Of a stretch of 36,138 nt of DNA, positions 1 to 8,080 are shown in pieces; within the stretch, counting starts at the first letter, position 1, and each line of letters opens with the position of its first letter. Position numbers and translations under genes: made by a program. The DNA comes from Cyanobacteria bacterium RI_101 (lineage in GTDB: Bacteria; Cyanobacteriota; Cyanobacteriia; Cyanobacteriales; Microcystaceae): contig WGLZ01000050.1 of assembly GCA_016471375.1 (NCBI GenBank), positions 1-36,138 on the forward strand, read 5' to 3'. The notes under the pieces were generated by a model. The model ran no database searches, was not told where the DNA came from, and saw only the letters and a program-made list of their open reading frames with translations.

Positions 1-2
1 AA

Positions 3-131
3 CTGGTCAAACAGTCTGAAGTAGCACACGCAACAAATTTACTCAACCATCGCCCCCGTAAATCTCTTGACTACTGTACCCCCTATGAGGTATTCTTCTC
101 TCAGTCAGGCCCTGGTGCACTTCGGACTTGA
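3..131 (+). CDS. IS30-type transposase, C-terminal end (partial, runs off left edge)
   Basis: The first 42 codons form an open frame ending in TGA at 129-131. They contain LNHRPRKSLDYCTPYEVFF, which matches the C-terminal signature of IS30-family transposases (LN.RPRK.L...TP.E.F) found after the DDE catalytic core. The catalytic residues lie outside the window, so it cannot be said whether the element is intact. It is followed within 25 bp by a palindromic dispersed repeat. Confidence 0.75.
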   Translation: MVKQSEVAHATNLLNHRPRKSLDYCTPYEVFFSQSGPGALRT

Positions 132-155
132 ATGGGCCAATATTTAAATTTATCC

Positions 156-225
156 GCCCCCTAAATCCCCCAACCTTGGGGGACTTTGAATCCGGTTCCC
201 CCCAGAATTGGGGGGCTAGGGGGGC
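156..225. repeat. Dispersed palindromic repeat, copy 1
   Basis: A C-run/G-run repeat: GCCCCCTAAATCCCCCAA, then TTGGGGGACTTTGAA, then CCCCCCAGAATTGGGGGG and TAGGGGGGC. It holds two nested inverted repeats that could fold as adjacent hairpins. A related copy lies at 26057-26138. It ends 3 bp before the stop codon of the minus-strand BFN gene, so it could act as that gene's 3' hairpin. Similar repeats are scattered through many cyanobacterial genomes. Confidence 0.8.
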
Positions 226-228
226 TTT

Positions 229-741
229 CTAAGAATTTTCGTCTAAATTCCGATTCAGCCCCGCCTGTTTGATCAACTCCTCCGGGCTGAGTTTAGAGAG
301 AAAGTCCCGAAACGCTTGGCGCTCCTCTTCATCCGCGTCCCGGTCCACCGGAATCGAAGCGTCGGCGATGACCTCTTCCATGACCCAAATGGGGGCGTCT
401 AAGCGCAGAGCCAAGGCGATGGCGTCGCTGGGACGGCAATCCACCTCTTTTTTCAGTTCCCCCTGACCGAGACAGAGAACGGCGTAAAAGGTATTGTCCT
501 GAAGAGAGTGGATCACAATCCGCTCAAGTTGGACTTCCCAGATTTGGAACAGGGTCGCCATCAGATCGTGGGTGAGCGGACGGGCCGCCTTTTGTTGCTC
601 CAGAGCGCCGATAATGGAGCGGGCCTGCTCCTGGCTAATGTAAATCGGTAAGGCGCGACGGTCGGAGCCGTCCTTGAGCAGAACAATGGGGCTACGGGTC
701 ACGGCGTCTAGGGCAATGCCGGCAACTCTCATCTCGATCAT
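229..741 (-). CDS. Bifunctional nuclease (BFN/DUF151) domain protein
   Basis: This 170-aa protein opens with MIEMRVAGIALDAVTRSPIV and contains LPIYISQEQARSI (about residues 31-43) and the conserved DCRPSDAIALALR (about 101-113), the hallmark of the DUF151/BFN family. Members occur in plants and bacteria and some show RNase/DNase activity; the cellular role in cyanobacteria is not established. After the core, a charged tail (DADEEERQAFRDFLSKL) resembles the acidic C-terminus of bacterial members. The gene stands alone on the minus strand, about 65 bp downstream of the NUDIX gene, and ends beside a palindromic repeat. Family assignment is firm; function is only general. Confidence 0.88.
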   Translation of the reverse strand: MIEMRVAGIALDAVTRSPIVLLKDGSDRRALPIYISQEQARSIIGALEQQKAARPLTHDLMATLFQIWEVQLERIVIHSLQDNTFYAVLCLGQGELKKEVDCRPSDAIALALRLDAPIWVMEEVIADASIPVDRDADEEERQAFRDFLSKLSPEELIKQAGLNRNLDENS

Positions 742-805
742 GGAACCGCCTCCGAAAATTGGCGCTGAGGATAGATCAAAGCAAGGATCTATCTATAATC
801 GTATT

Positions 806-1273
806 TTAGGGTTTCGCCGCCCTGTTTCTGATAAAGTCCAGCAGAATTTTTTGGTGAATATCTCCCAGGGGACGAGTGTCCCCAGCCTTGGCGGAATAAA
901 TACTTCCGTTTGCAATCTCCGCCGGGCTAATTAAGCCCCAGTCCCAGCCTTCCTGTAGGGACAGCGCCGTTAAGGGAACCGTCAGGGACGCGGCAAAGAC
1001 GTGGCGGAGGGCGAAATCATCCCCATAACAGTCAAAAAAGACGGGGTTTTCCAAATTAAAGGCGATTTCTTCCCAAATTTCCCGTATGACGGCGTCGGCG
1101 GGGGATTCTCCCGGGTCGAGATGACCGCCAAACAGCGACCAGTGGCCGGGATAAAGGATGGTCGGCAGGTTGTCCCGCAACTGCAAAAGATAGCGCCCTT
1201 CTTGGTGAAGAATCGCCAGCGCCACCTCTCGCTTAGGGTTTGTCGAGTTGTTTGTGGGGGAGAAATTCGTCAT
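806..1273 (-). CDS. NUDIX hydrolase
   Basis: A 155-aa protein with a NUDIX box at residues 50-72: G-HLDPG-E, seven residues, then REIWEEIAF. The catalytic glutamates of the REUxEE helix are present, but the usual glycine of the closing EExGU is alanine (A71), a mild departure from consensus. NUDIX enzymes hydrolyse nucleoside diphosphates linked to another group; the substrate cannot be read from sequence. The start chosen overlaps the last 41 bp of the upstream lipoprotein gene on the same strand, suggesting translational coupling. No strong Shine-Dalgarno is visible, so a slightly later start is possible. Confidence 0.82.
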   Translation of the reverse strand: MTNFSPTNNSTNPKREVALAILHQEGRYLLQLRDNLPTILYPGHWSLFGGHLDPGESPADAVIREIWEEIAFNLENPVFFDCYGDDFALRHVFAASLTVPLTALSLQEGWDWGLISPAEIANGSIYSAKAGDTRPLGDIHQKILLDFIRNRAAKP

Positions 1274-1982
1274 CGACGTTCAGACTCGGTTTCGGTTTAC
1301 TGGGGATCGGCGCCGCGGGCGGTGGGCTAACGGGGACGGAGGGAGGCGGATCGACGGCGATGGGTTGGGCGGTCGGCGTCGAGGGTTGAGGATTCGGGGT
1401 TGGGGAAGGTTTTGGCGCGGCGACGTTGGGATTGACGTTGGGATTAACGAGGGGGGCTTGGGGTTTGGGACTGGGGGACGCCGCCGGCGCCGGAGTCTGG
1501 ACAGGGGAGGGAACAACCGCGGGCGCGGACGTGGAAATTTCTCCCGCGCCTTCCGTAATCTGTTCTCTGTCCTCCGTCGTCTGTAATCTGGCCTGACCCG
1601 CCCGAGGGGGGTCGATTTCCAGGAGATAGGATTCCGCTAGTTTTTCAGCGCCGATAAAGATCGCTTCCGAGGTCAGTTCACCCTTCAGGGTCACCACCGC
1701 GCCTTTTTGAGGCAAAGGGCCGTTACCCCGCACCCAAATCGTTCCCGTGTCGTCTTGAATTTGATAAGCGCCGCCGGTTAAAAAGGGGGCCACGTTAATC
1801 ACCTTGCCCTGAATCTCCACCACCCGGCGCTCCGCCGTCGGTTGGCTCAACTCGGCAATCGTGACGGCGCTTTGGGCCCAGCCGAAGGGATTCAAGGAAC
1901 TGCAACTGAGCATCAGCCCGCTCAAAAGCGCCGTTGCGCCCAAGCGTCCCGCGAAGTTAGATGTTTTTCTGAAAATAGCCAT
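1233..1982 (-). CDS. Pro-rich putative lipoprotein with OB-fold-like domain
   Basis: A 249-aa exported protein. An N-terminal hydrophobic stretch with LLSGLMLSC suggests a lipobox and lipid attachment at that Cys (position -3 is Met, so not ideal). Residues about 40-120 (VVEIQGKVINVAPFLTGGAY, then IQDDTGTIWVRG and GAVVTLKGELTS) look like a small beta-barrel of OB-fold type seen in periplasmic proteins. The last 110 residues are a low-complexity Pro/Ala/Ser/Val linker (PSPVQTPAPAASPSPKP and similar) ending in a charged tail. No enzyme motif is seen. It probably forms a transcription unit with the overlapping NUDIX gene. Function unknown. Confidence 0.7.
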   Translation of the reverse strand: MAIFRKTSNFAGRLGATALLSGLMLSCSSLNPFGWAQSAVTIAELSQPTAERRVVEIQGKVINVAPFLTGGAYQIQDDTGTIWVRGNGPLPQKGAVVTLKGELTSEAIFIGAEKLAESYLLEIDPPRAGQARLQTTEDREQITEGAGEISTSAPAVVPSPVQTPAPAASPSPKPQAPLVNPNVNPNVAAPKPSPTPNPQPSTPTAQPIAVDPPPSVPVSPPPAAPIPSKPKPSLNVDDEFLPHKQLDKP

Positions 1983-2202
1983 TCTCCCCCTCGCCTAAAG
2001 CCAAATTCATTGCCGGGACTCATTGTAACGGCTAAGAACCCCACTCTAGGGAGGCCGTAAAGCGGGAGCGAAGGGGGCCTGTAATCCCGCCACAGAAGAC
2101 CGCGGTTCGCTCGGGCCGAGATTCATGAGTCTATCCGGGAAAAGCGAGCTACCCTAGCGGTATCGTAACCACCCGCCCGTTGTCTGAAATTTGAGAGCAC
2201 CT

Positions 2203-3630
2203 ATGAGCAAACGCAATTTTGGCGTCATTGGCCTAGCCGTGATGGGGGAAAATTTAGCCCTCAATGTGGAAAGCCGGGGTTTTCCCATCGCCGTCTATAA
2301 CCGCACCTTTGCTAAAACCCAGACCTTTATGGAAACCCGCGGCGCCGGTAAGGATATTGTCGCCGCCGCCACCCTGGAAGACTTTGTCGGCGCCCTAGAA
2401 CGCCCCCGCCAGATTTTAGTGATGGTGAAAGCCGGAGCGCCGGTGGACGCGGTCATCGCCGAACTGCGGCCCCTACTGGAGCCGGGGGATATGATCATCG
2501 ACGGCGGCAACTCCCTCTACGAAGACACCGAGCGCCGGACGAAGGATTTAGAGTCCACGGGGCTGGGCTTTGTGGGCATGGGCGTCAGCGGCGGCGAAGA
2601 AGGGGCGCTCCTCGGCCCCAGCTTGATGCCCGGCGGCACCCCCGCGGCCTACGAAAAATTGGAGCCGATTTTGGTGAAAATCGCCGCCCAGGTGGACGAC
2701 GGCCCCTGCGTCACCTTTATCGGCCCCGGCGGCGCCGGCCACTATGTCAAAATGGTGCATAACGGCATTGAGTATGGAGATATGCAGTTAATCGCCGAAG
2801 CCTACGACCTCCTCAAAAACGGCTTGGGCTTAACCAATCCCCAACTGCAAGAGACCTTCGCCCAGTGGAACCAGACCGACGAGTTAAACTCTTTTTTGAT
2901 TGAAATCAGCGCCGATATTTTTGGCTACGTGGATCCGGAAACCCAAACCCATTTGATCGACCTGATCCTCGATTCCGCCGGGCAAAAGGGCACCGGGCGC
3001 TGGACGGTGGTTAGCTCCCTCGATTTGGGGGTGCCGATTCCCACTATCTACGCGGCGGTGAACGCCCGGGCCATGTCCTCCTATAAAGAGGAGCGCCTAG
3101 CGGCGTCGAAGCAGTTAACGGGGCCGAGCCAGAGCTATGGCGGCGACGTCGCGGCCATGATTCCCAAGGTGCGGGACGCTTTGTACTGTTCTAAAATGTG
3201 CTCCTACGCCCAGGGCATGGCGCTGATCGCCAAGGCGTCGGCGGACTTTAACTACAACGTTAACCTGCCGGAGGTGGCCCGCATTTGGAAAGGGGGCTGT
3301 ATTATCCGGGCGGGCTTTTTGGACAAGATTAAAAAAGCGTTTCAGGATAACCCGACTCTGCCCAACCTCCTGCTAGCGCCGGAATTTAAGCAGAGTATCC
3401 TCGACCGGCAAAGCGCCTGGCGGGAAGTTTTGGTTTTAGCTAACGAACTGGGCATCGCCGTGCCGGCCTTTAGCGCTTCCCTGGATTACTTCGACAGCTA
3501 TCGCCGGGCCAGCCTGCCCCAAAACCTGACCCAAGCCCAACGGGACTACTTCGGCGCCCATACCTACGAGCGGACGGATAAACCCCGGGGCGAGTTCTTC
3601 CACACGGAATGGGCCGGGTCTGGGTCTTAA
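2203..3630 (+). CDS. gnd: 6-phosphogluconate dehydrogenase (decarboxylating)
   Basis: A 475-aa enzyme of the oxidative pentose phosphate pathway: 6-phosphogluconate + NADP+ gives ribulose 5-phosphate + CO2 + NADPH. The N-terminus FGVIGLAVMGENLALN is the Rossmann dinucleotide-binding motif; GAGHYVKMVHNGIEYGDMQ carries the catalytic Lys and substrate-binding Asn/Glu. The length is typical of the long (about 470-aa) Gnd subgroup. A TTG four codons upstream (2191) is in frame, but ATG at 2203 (MSKRNFGV) fits the family. In cyanobacteria this step dominates carbohydrate oxidation and NADPH supply in the dark. It is a lone plus-strand gene. Confidence 0.96.
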   Translation: MSKRNFGVIGLAVMGENLALNVESRGFPIAVYNRTFAKTQTFMETRGAGKDIVAAATLEDFVGALERPRQILVMVKAGAPVDAVIAELRPLLEPGDMIIDGGNSLYEDTERRTKDLESTGLGFVGMGVSGGEEGALLGPSLMPGGTPAAYEKLEPILVKIAAQVDDGPCVTFIGPGGAGHYVKMVHNGIEYGDMQLIAEAYDLLKNGLGLTNPQLQETFAQWNQTDELNSFLIEISADIFGYVDPETQTHLIDLILDSAGQKGTGRWTVVSSLDLGVPIPTIYAAVNARAMSSYKEERLAASKQLTGPSQSYGGDVAAMIPKVRDALYCSKMCSYAQGMALIAKASADFNYNVNLPEVARIWKGGCIIRAGFLDKIKKAFQDNPTLPNLLLAPEFKQSILDRQSAWREVLVLANELGIAVPAFSASLDYFDSYRRASLPQNLTQAQRDYFGAHTYERTDKPRGEFFHTEWAGSGS

Positions 3631-3706
3631 CAATTCTTAAAAGCGGCGCCTATGATAGGGAACGGAGCTTCACTTTTGATCCCCGTTTCTCCTCTCTCCT
3701 CTCCCT

Positions 3707-5107
3707 ATGGTTTTGCCCACCGGCGCCGTTTTACCCCTCATCCCCCAACCCCCCAGGGCCCCCCGCCCTAAGGGGGTTTCCCCTGGGTTTAGCTTTTTTC
3801 TGGGACTCTCTATCCTCCTCTTCTTGAGCTTAATCGGCGCGGCGCTCTCCGGCCAATTTCGGCTGTTTTTACCCCTAACGGCGCTGATTTTAGTCTGGGA
3901 AACCGGCTCTATCTTGGCGATTTTCAGCGCCGCGGGCTGGAGTTTACGTCAAAATAGGCGCCCCCGTCTTCCCGGTAAACGGCCGACCCTAGCGGTCTTG
4001 ATCCCCGCCTGGAACGAAGCCCCGGCGCTGCCCCGCACTCTAGCCAGTCTTCTGAACCAGGACGACCAACCGGAGCGAATCATTGTGGCGGACGACGGCT
4101 CTACGGATCAAAGTTTAGCGGTGTTGGAAGCGGAGTACGGCCTTGATTTCTCCGCCCCCGGGCCCCTAGCGCCGTCCCGCCGCTATCCCCATCTCTTCCT
4201 GTTGGCGAAAGGCCACAGCGGCAAGGCTGATAGCCTCAATCAGGCTGTTTCCCTGTCTCAAGAAGATATTGTCATGGTGTTAGACGCCGACACCCGCCTC
4301 TACCCCGGCGCCCTGGCCGCCGTCCGTCGGGCCTTCGCCGAGGCGCCCCATCTCCACGCCGTGGCCGGGGTGCCCATTCCCGCCTGCGAGGGGACGGCTT
4401 GGGGTCGCGTCGCCCAGTTTTTCCAGCGCTACGAATACCTGCGGGGGTTTGTCTGGTATTTAGGTTGGAATCAATTTCAGGCGCTCACTATTATTTCCGG
4501 CGCCTGTAGCGCCTTTTGTCGCTCCACCCTCCTCGCCGCGGGGGGTTACGACCCCAACAGTTGGACGGAGGACTGCGAGGTGATTTTCCGTCTGCAAACC
4601 TACCTCCGGGGTCAGGGGCAACGCTTTCGGGTCAAAGTAGAGCCGGGCTTTGTGGCCCAAACCGAGGCGCCCCACCGCCTAGGGGATTTTCTGCGACAAC
4701 GGCGCCGTTGGTTCGGCGGTTTTTTAGAAACTTTAGTGCAATACCGGGCCTTGGTGGGGAATCGGCGCTACGGGGTTTTAGGGGTTGCCTATCTCGTCCA
4801 CGCCACCCTGGCGATTATGACGCCCTTTATCCTCTTGGGGGGCAGTTTGGCGGGCATTGGCTTTCTGCTCCGGGGCTATTTCTTCCCCCCGCCCTGGGGT
4901 CTGATTTTCCTCTGCGCCTGGGGTTTTAACTTTCTCCTTTCCCTAGGGCGCTTCTGGTTTTACCGGGCCCAAATTAAACGGTGCGAGCAGTCTGGGTGGG
5001 GTTTACTGATCGACTACTGTCTCGCTCCTTGGGTTTATACGCCCCTGATGATGACCGCCCAGGTCTGGGGCTATTGGAGCTATTTTCGGCGCCGGAAGAA
5101 TTGGTAA
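3707..5107 (+). CDS. Family 2 membrane glycosyltransferase
   Basis: This 466-aa protein has two predicted transmembrane helices near the N-terminus (about 27-47 and 53-73), a cytosolic GT2 domain, and several C-terminal membrane segments (about 350-440). GT2 motifs are visible: LIPAWNE (98-104), DDGSTD (129-134), DADT (193-196, metal/nucleotide sugar), TEDCE (287-291, catalytic base) and QRRRW (331-335, typical of processive synthases such as BcsA/HasA/IcaA). It therefore probably makes or extrudes a beta-linked polysaccharide, but no partner (PilZ, c-di-GMP or secretion protein) lies nearby and the product is unknown. ATG at 3707 is preceded by a C/T-rich leader without a clear Shine-Dalgarno. 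Confidence 0.88.
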   Translation: MVLPTGAVLPLIPQPPRAPRPKGVSPGFSFFLGLSILLFLSLIGAALSGQFRLFLPLTALILVWETGSILAIFSAAGWSLRQNRRPRLPGKRPTLAVLIPAWNEAPALPRTLASLLNQDDQPERIIVADDGSTDQSLAVLEAEYGLDFSAPGPLAPSRRYPHLFLLAKGHSGKADSLNQAVSLSQEDIVMVLDADTRLYPGALAAVRRAFAEAPHLHAVAGVPIPACEGTAWGRVAQFFQRYEYLRGFVWYLGWNQFQALTIISGACSAFCRSTLLAAGGYDPNSWTEDCEVIFRLQTYLRGQGQRFRVKVEPGFVAQTEAPHRLGDFLRQRRRWFGGFLETLVQYRALVGNRRYGVLGVAYLVHATLAIMTPFILLGGSLAGIGFLLRGYFFPPPWGLIFLCAWGFNFLLSLGRFWFYRAQIKRCEQSGWGLLIDYCLAPWVYTPLMMTAQVWGYWSYFRRRKNW

Positions 5108-5148
5108 ATACTTTTGCGACTAGTACCCCTCAAACCTTGACCCTCCCT

Positions 5149-5166
5149 CCTTCGACAAGCTCAGGA
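5149..5166. repeat. Short dispersed motif CTTCGAC...GCTCAGG
   Basis: The sequence TCCTTCGACAAGCTCAGG is an interrupted palindrome. A related version, CCTTCGACTCCGCTCAGG, appears on the minus strand within 8051-8068. This motif type is a common small dispersed repeat in bacterial genomes. It lies just before a stronger hairpin between convergent genes. Confidence 0.5.
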
Positions 5167-5213
5167 ACCGGGGAGAGGGACTTAAAACTTCGATATCAAT
5201 AGGGTTTTGGTTT

Positions 5214-5239
5214 CCCTTCTCCCAGAATGGGGAGAAGGG
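5214..5239. terminator. Palindrome between convergent genes, possible bidirectional terminator
   Basis: CCCTTCTCCC (5214-5223) and GGGAGAAGGG (5230-5239) form a 10-bp perfect stem with a 6-nt loop AGAATG. It lies between the converging GT2 and phosphoketolase genes, so it could stop transcription from both sides. No long T tract follows on either strand, and the GGGGCTGGGGGC continuation resembles other dispersed cyanobacterial repeats, so it may equally be a repeat element. Confidence 0.5.
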
Positions 5240-5324
5240 GCTGGGGGCCAGGGAAGAGCGTTCTCAGTACTCTGAATGCCGCTATAAGGTCACTCAAGCT
5301 TAGTTTGAGAAACGACAGCAACCT

Positions 5325-7760
5325 TTAGTAGGGCCACTTCCAACTCACGGTGTCGGGCCGGTCGATGCCGTGCTCGTAGGCGTAGTTGCGGCAGGAAATT
5401 TGCTCGTCTTTGAGGTGTTCCTTGACATGGGCGCCGGCCACCCGAAGTTGCGGCAGGCGGTCGATGACGTCGATGGCGATGCTAAAGCGGTCGATTTGGT
5501 TGCAGATAGCCAAATCCAAGGGCGTGTTGATATTGCCCTTTTCCTTATAGCCCCGCACATGGAGGTTCTTGTGGTTATGGCGCCGGTAGGTGAGACGGTG
5601 AATCAACCAGGGATAGCCGTGGAAGTTGAAAATAACCGGTTTATCCAGGGTAAAGAGACTGTCGAAGTCCCGGTCGCTGAGGCCGTGGGGATGCTCGGTG
5701 TCCGGTTGCAGACGGAAAAGGTCAATGACGTTCACAAAGCGGATTTTCAGATCCGGGAACGCTTCCCGTAGGATGCAAGAGGCCGCTAGGGATTCCTTGG
5801 TGGGAATATCCCCGGCGCAGGCGAGAACCACGTCGGGTTCGCAACCGGCGTCGGTGCTGGCCCATTCCCAAATATCAATGCCCTTGGTGCAATTTTTGAC
5901 CGCCAGATCCATGTCGTGGTACTGGAGGTGCAGTTGCTTATCGGAGACGATGACATTGATATAGTTCTTACTGCGGAGGCAGTGATCCGCCACGGAGAGG
6001 AGAGAGTTCACATCCGGCGGCATATAAATACGCACCACGTCGGGGCTTTTATTCAAAACCACGTCCAAAAAGCCGGGATCTTGGTGGGTAAAGCCGTTGT
6101 GGTCTTGGCGCCAAACCGTGGAGGTGATCAGCAGATTGAGGGAGCCGACTTCCTCCCGCCAGTGGATATGGTTGCAAATTTCCAACCACTTGGCGTGCTG
6201 GTTAAACATGGAGTCGATAACGTGGGCGAAGGATTCGTAGGTGGAGAAGAATCCGTGGCGCCCGGTTAAAAGGTAGCCCTCTAACCATCCCTCCAAGGTG
6301 TGCTCGCTCAGCATCTCCATCACCCGCCCGTCCGGGGAGAGTTCGCCGCCGTCCTCGTCCTCCGGTAGGTAGTCGGCGATCCAGAATTTTTTGCTGACCT
6401 CGTAAACCGCGTGGAGCTTGTTGGAGGTGTTTTCGTCGGGGCCGAAGACCCGGAAGTTGGTCATGTTTTTAGCCATGACGTCCCGCAGGAAAACCCCCAG
6501 GGGTTTGGTATTCTCCGCTTCGATGACGCCGGGGTGTTCCACTTTGACGCCGTAGTCCCGGAAGTTGGGCATTTTCAGATCCCGGAGCAGGAGACCGCCG
6601 TTGGCGTAGGGAGTCGAGCCGAGGCGTTTTTCCCCCGTCGGCGCCACGGCTTTGATTTCGGGGCGCAACGTCCCGTTTTCATCGAAGAGTTCTTCCGGTT
6701 TGTAGCTTTTCATCCAGGCTTCCAGTTGTTCCCGGTGTTGGGGGTTGTCGTGCATTCCGCCCATCGGCACTTGGTGCGCCCGCCAGAAGCCTTCCACTTT
6801 ACGACCGTCCACAAAATCGGGGCCGGTCCACCCCTTGGGGGTGCGGAGGACGATCATGGGCCAAATCGGGCGCTCCGCTTTACCGGAACTACGAGCTTCC
6901 TGCTGGATGCTATGGATTTCGGCGACGCAATGATCCAGGGTGGCCGCCAGCGCCTGGTGCATGGATTCGGGATCGGAGCCTTCCACGAAGTAGGGGTTGT
7001 AGCCGTAGCCTTCAAAGAGGGCTTTCAGTTCCTTGTGGCTAATGCGAGACAGAAGAGTCGGGTTATTGATCTTATAACCGTTGAGGTGTAAGACCGGCAG
7101 AACCGCGCCGTCCCGGATGGGGTTGATAAATTTATTGGAGTGCCAGGAGGTCGCTAGGGGGCCCGTTTCCGACTCGCCGTCGCCGGGCATGGCCACCACG
7201 ATTAAATTGGGATTGTCAAAGGCGGCGCCGAAGGCGTGGGAGAGGCAATAGCCCAACTCGCCCCCTTCGTGGATGGAGCCGGGGGTTTCCGGGGTGCAGT
7301 GACTGCCGATGCCGCCGGGGAAGGAGAACTGTTTAAAGAAGGCCCGCATCCCCTCGATGTCTTCGCTACATTCCGGGTAGAAGTGAGAATAACTGCCTTC
7401 TAAGTAGCAGGGGCCGAGGAAACCGGGAGCGCCGTGGCCGGCGCCGACCATGAAGAGCATGTCCTGATTAAATTTTTTGATAATCCGGTTCAGGTGGGTA
7501 TAGAGGAAGCTAATGCCGGGGCTAGATCCCCAGTGTCCGAGCAGACGCTTTTTGATCTGCTCCGGTTGTAGGGGTTCCCGCAGAAGGGGGTTTTCCCGCA
7601 GGTAAATCATACCGGCGGCGAGGTAATTAGAGGCGCGCCAGAAGGCGTGGAGATTATTTAGCTCCTCCGCGCTCAGGGGAGCGCCGCTGATGGTGGCCCG
7701 GGCGGGGCCGAAGGCGCTGATGGAATGGGTATGGGTAGGTTTAGAAGGAGTGGCAACCAT
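5325..7760 (-). CDS. xfp: Phosphoketolase (xylulose-5-P/fructose-6-P)
   Basis: An 811-aa thiamine-diphosphate enzyme that phosphorolytically cleaves xylulose 5-phosphate (or fructose 6-phosphate) to acetyl phosphate plus glyceraldehyde 3-phosphate (or erythrose 4-phosphate). Family motifs are clear: LGHWGSSPG (74-82), GHGAPG (108-113), [10 protein letters not shown] (162-171) and GDGESETGP (193-201, ThDP/Mg2+ binding). The length matches the family (about 790-825 aa). In cyanobacteria phosphoketolase supplies acetyl units and contributes to mixotrophic and dark carbon flow; with Gnd nearby it shares the pentose-phosphate pool. It is transcribed alone, with a 320-bp gap to sigA upstream. Confidence 0.97.
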   Translation of the reverse strand: MVATPSKPTHTHSISAFGPARATISGAPLSAEELNNLHAFWRASNYLAAGMIYLRENPLLREPLQPEQIKKRLLGHWGSSPGISFLYTHLNRIIKKFNQDMLFMVGAGHGAPGFLGPCYLEGSYSHFYPECSEDIEGMRAFFKQFSFPGGIGSHCTPETPGSIHEGGELGYCLSHAFGAAFDNPNLIVVAMPGDGESETGPLATSWHSNKFINPIRDGAVLPVLHLNGYKINNPTLLSRISHKELKALFEGYGYNPYFVEGSDPESMHQALAATLDHCVAEIHSIQQEARSSGKAERPIWPMIVLRTPKGWTGPDFVDGRKVEGFWRAHQVPMGGMHDNPQHREQLEAWMKSYKPEELFDENGTLRPEIKAVAPTGEKRLGSTPYANGGLLLRDLKMPNFRDYGVKVEHPGVIEAENTKPLGVFLRDVMAKNMTNFRVFGPDENTSNKLHAVYEVSKKFWIADYLPEDEDGGELSPDGRVMEMLSEHTLEGWLEGYLLTGRHGFFSTYESFAHVIDSMFNQHAKWLEICNHIHWREEVGSLNLLITSTVWRQDHNGFTHQDPGFLDVVLNKSPDVVRIYMPPDVNSLLSVADHCLRSKNYINVIVSDKQLHLQYHDMDLAVKNCTKGIDIWEWASTDAGCEPDVVLACAGDIPTKESLAASCILREAFPDLKIRFVNVIDLFRLQPDTEHPHGLSDRDFDSLFTLDKPVIFNFHGYPWLIHRLTYRRHNHKNLHVRGYKEKGNINTPLDLAICNQIDRFSIAIDVIDRLPQLRVAGAHVKEHLKDEQISCRNYAYEHGIDRPDTVSWKWPY

Positions 7761-8032
7761 AAAAACAAAATAACTTGGTGACCGTCGGCTGGGGAGAGTT
7801 TAATCCTCAGATTGCTAGAAGCATAGCCCAAATTTTTAGCGCGCGGCCTTTTCGGTTTATTCTTATCCGGCTTCGGGGGCTATTTCTCTGAGTTGACAAT
7901 CCTTCTATTCCCGATCGGATAAGGGTTTAAGCCACTTGCTAGGCTCAAGCATTTCCCTTGAATTCCGATGGCGCCGGTGTTGATTTAGGGTTAAGAAATT
8001 GCTTTGAAAATATTAAGAAGGGGTTAAAGTTT
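7761..8032. other. Intergenic stretch between xfp start and sigA end
   Basis: The stretch upstream of xfp is AT-richer than its surroundings. A TTGACA hexamer occurs on the plus strand near 7894, but no matching -10 was found at normal spacing and it points away from xfp. A 68-codon frame (7945-8151, minus) overlaps the end of sigA and has no family features. I see no RNA gene here. Confidence 0.4.
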
Positions 8033-8071
8033 AGATAAAGAAGCGCCCCCTGAGCGGAGTCGAAGGGGGCG
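8033..8071 (-). terminator. Probable sigA terminator
   Basis: Nine bases past the sigA stop codon, the minus strand has CGCCCCCT paired with AGGGGGCG across a 12-nt loop, followed by CTTCTTTAT. The stem is strong but the T tract is interrupted. The loop region (CCTTCGACTCCGCTCAGG) matches the dispersed motif seen at 5149-5166, so the terminator may have been built from a repeat. Confidence 0.55.
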
Positions 8072-8080
8072 AGAGGACGT

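Noticed and set aside
1248-1586. Gly/Arg-rich plus-strand frame over the lipoprotein gene
   Set aside because: It is the complement of the Pro/Ala-rich stalk; composition explains it.
5370-6269. Series of plus-strand frames over the 3' part of xfp
   Set aside because: All are antisense to a conserved coding region and have no recognisable domain.
6411-7091. 226-codon plus-strand frame antisense to phosphoketolase
   Set aside because: It lies wholly inside a strongly conserved gene, has no family motif, and its Val/Gly/Phe-rich composition is what the complement of xfp codons gives.
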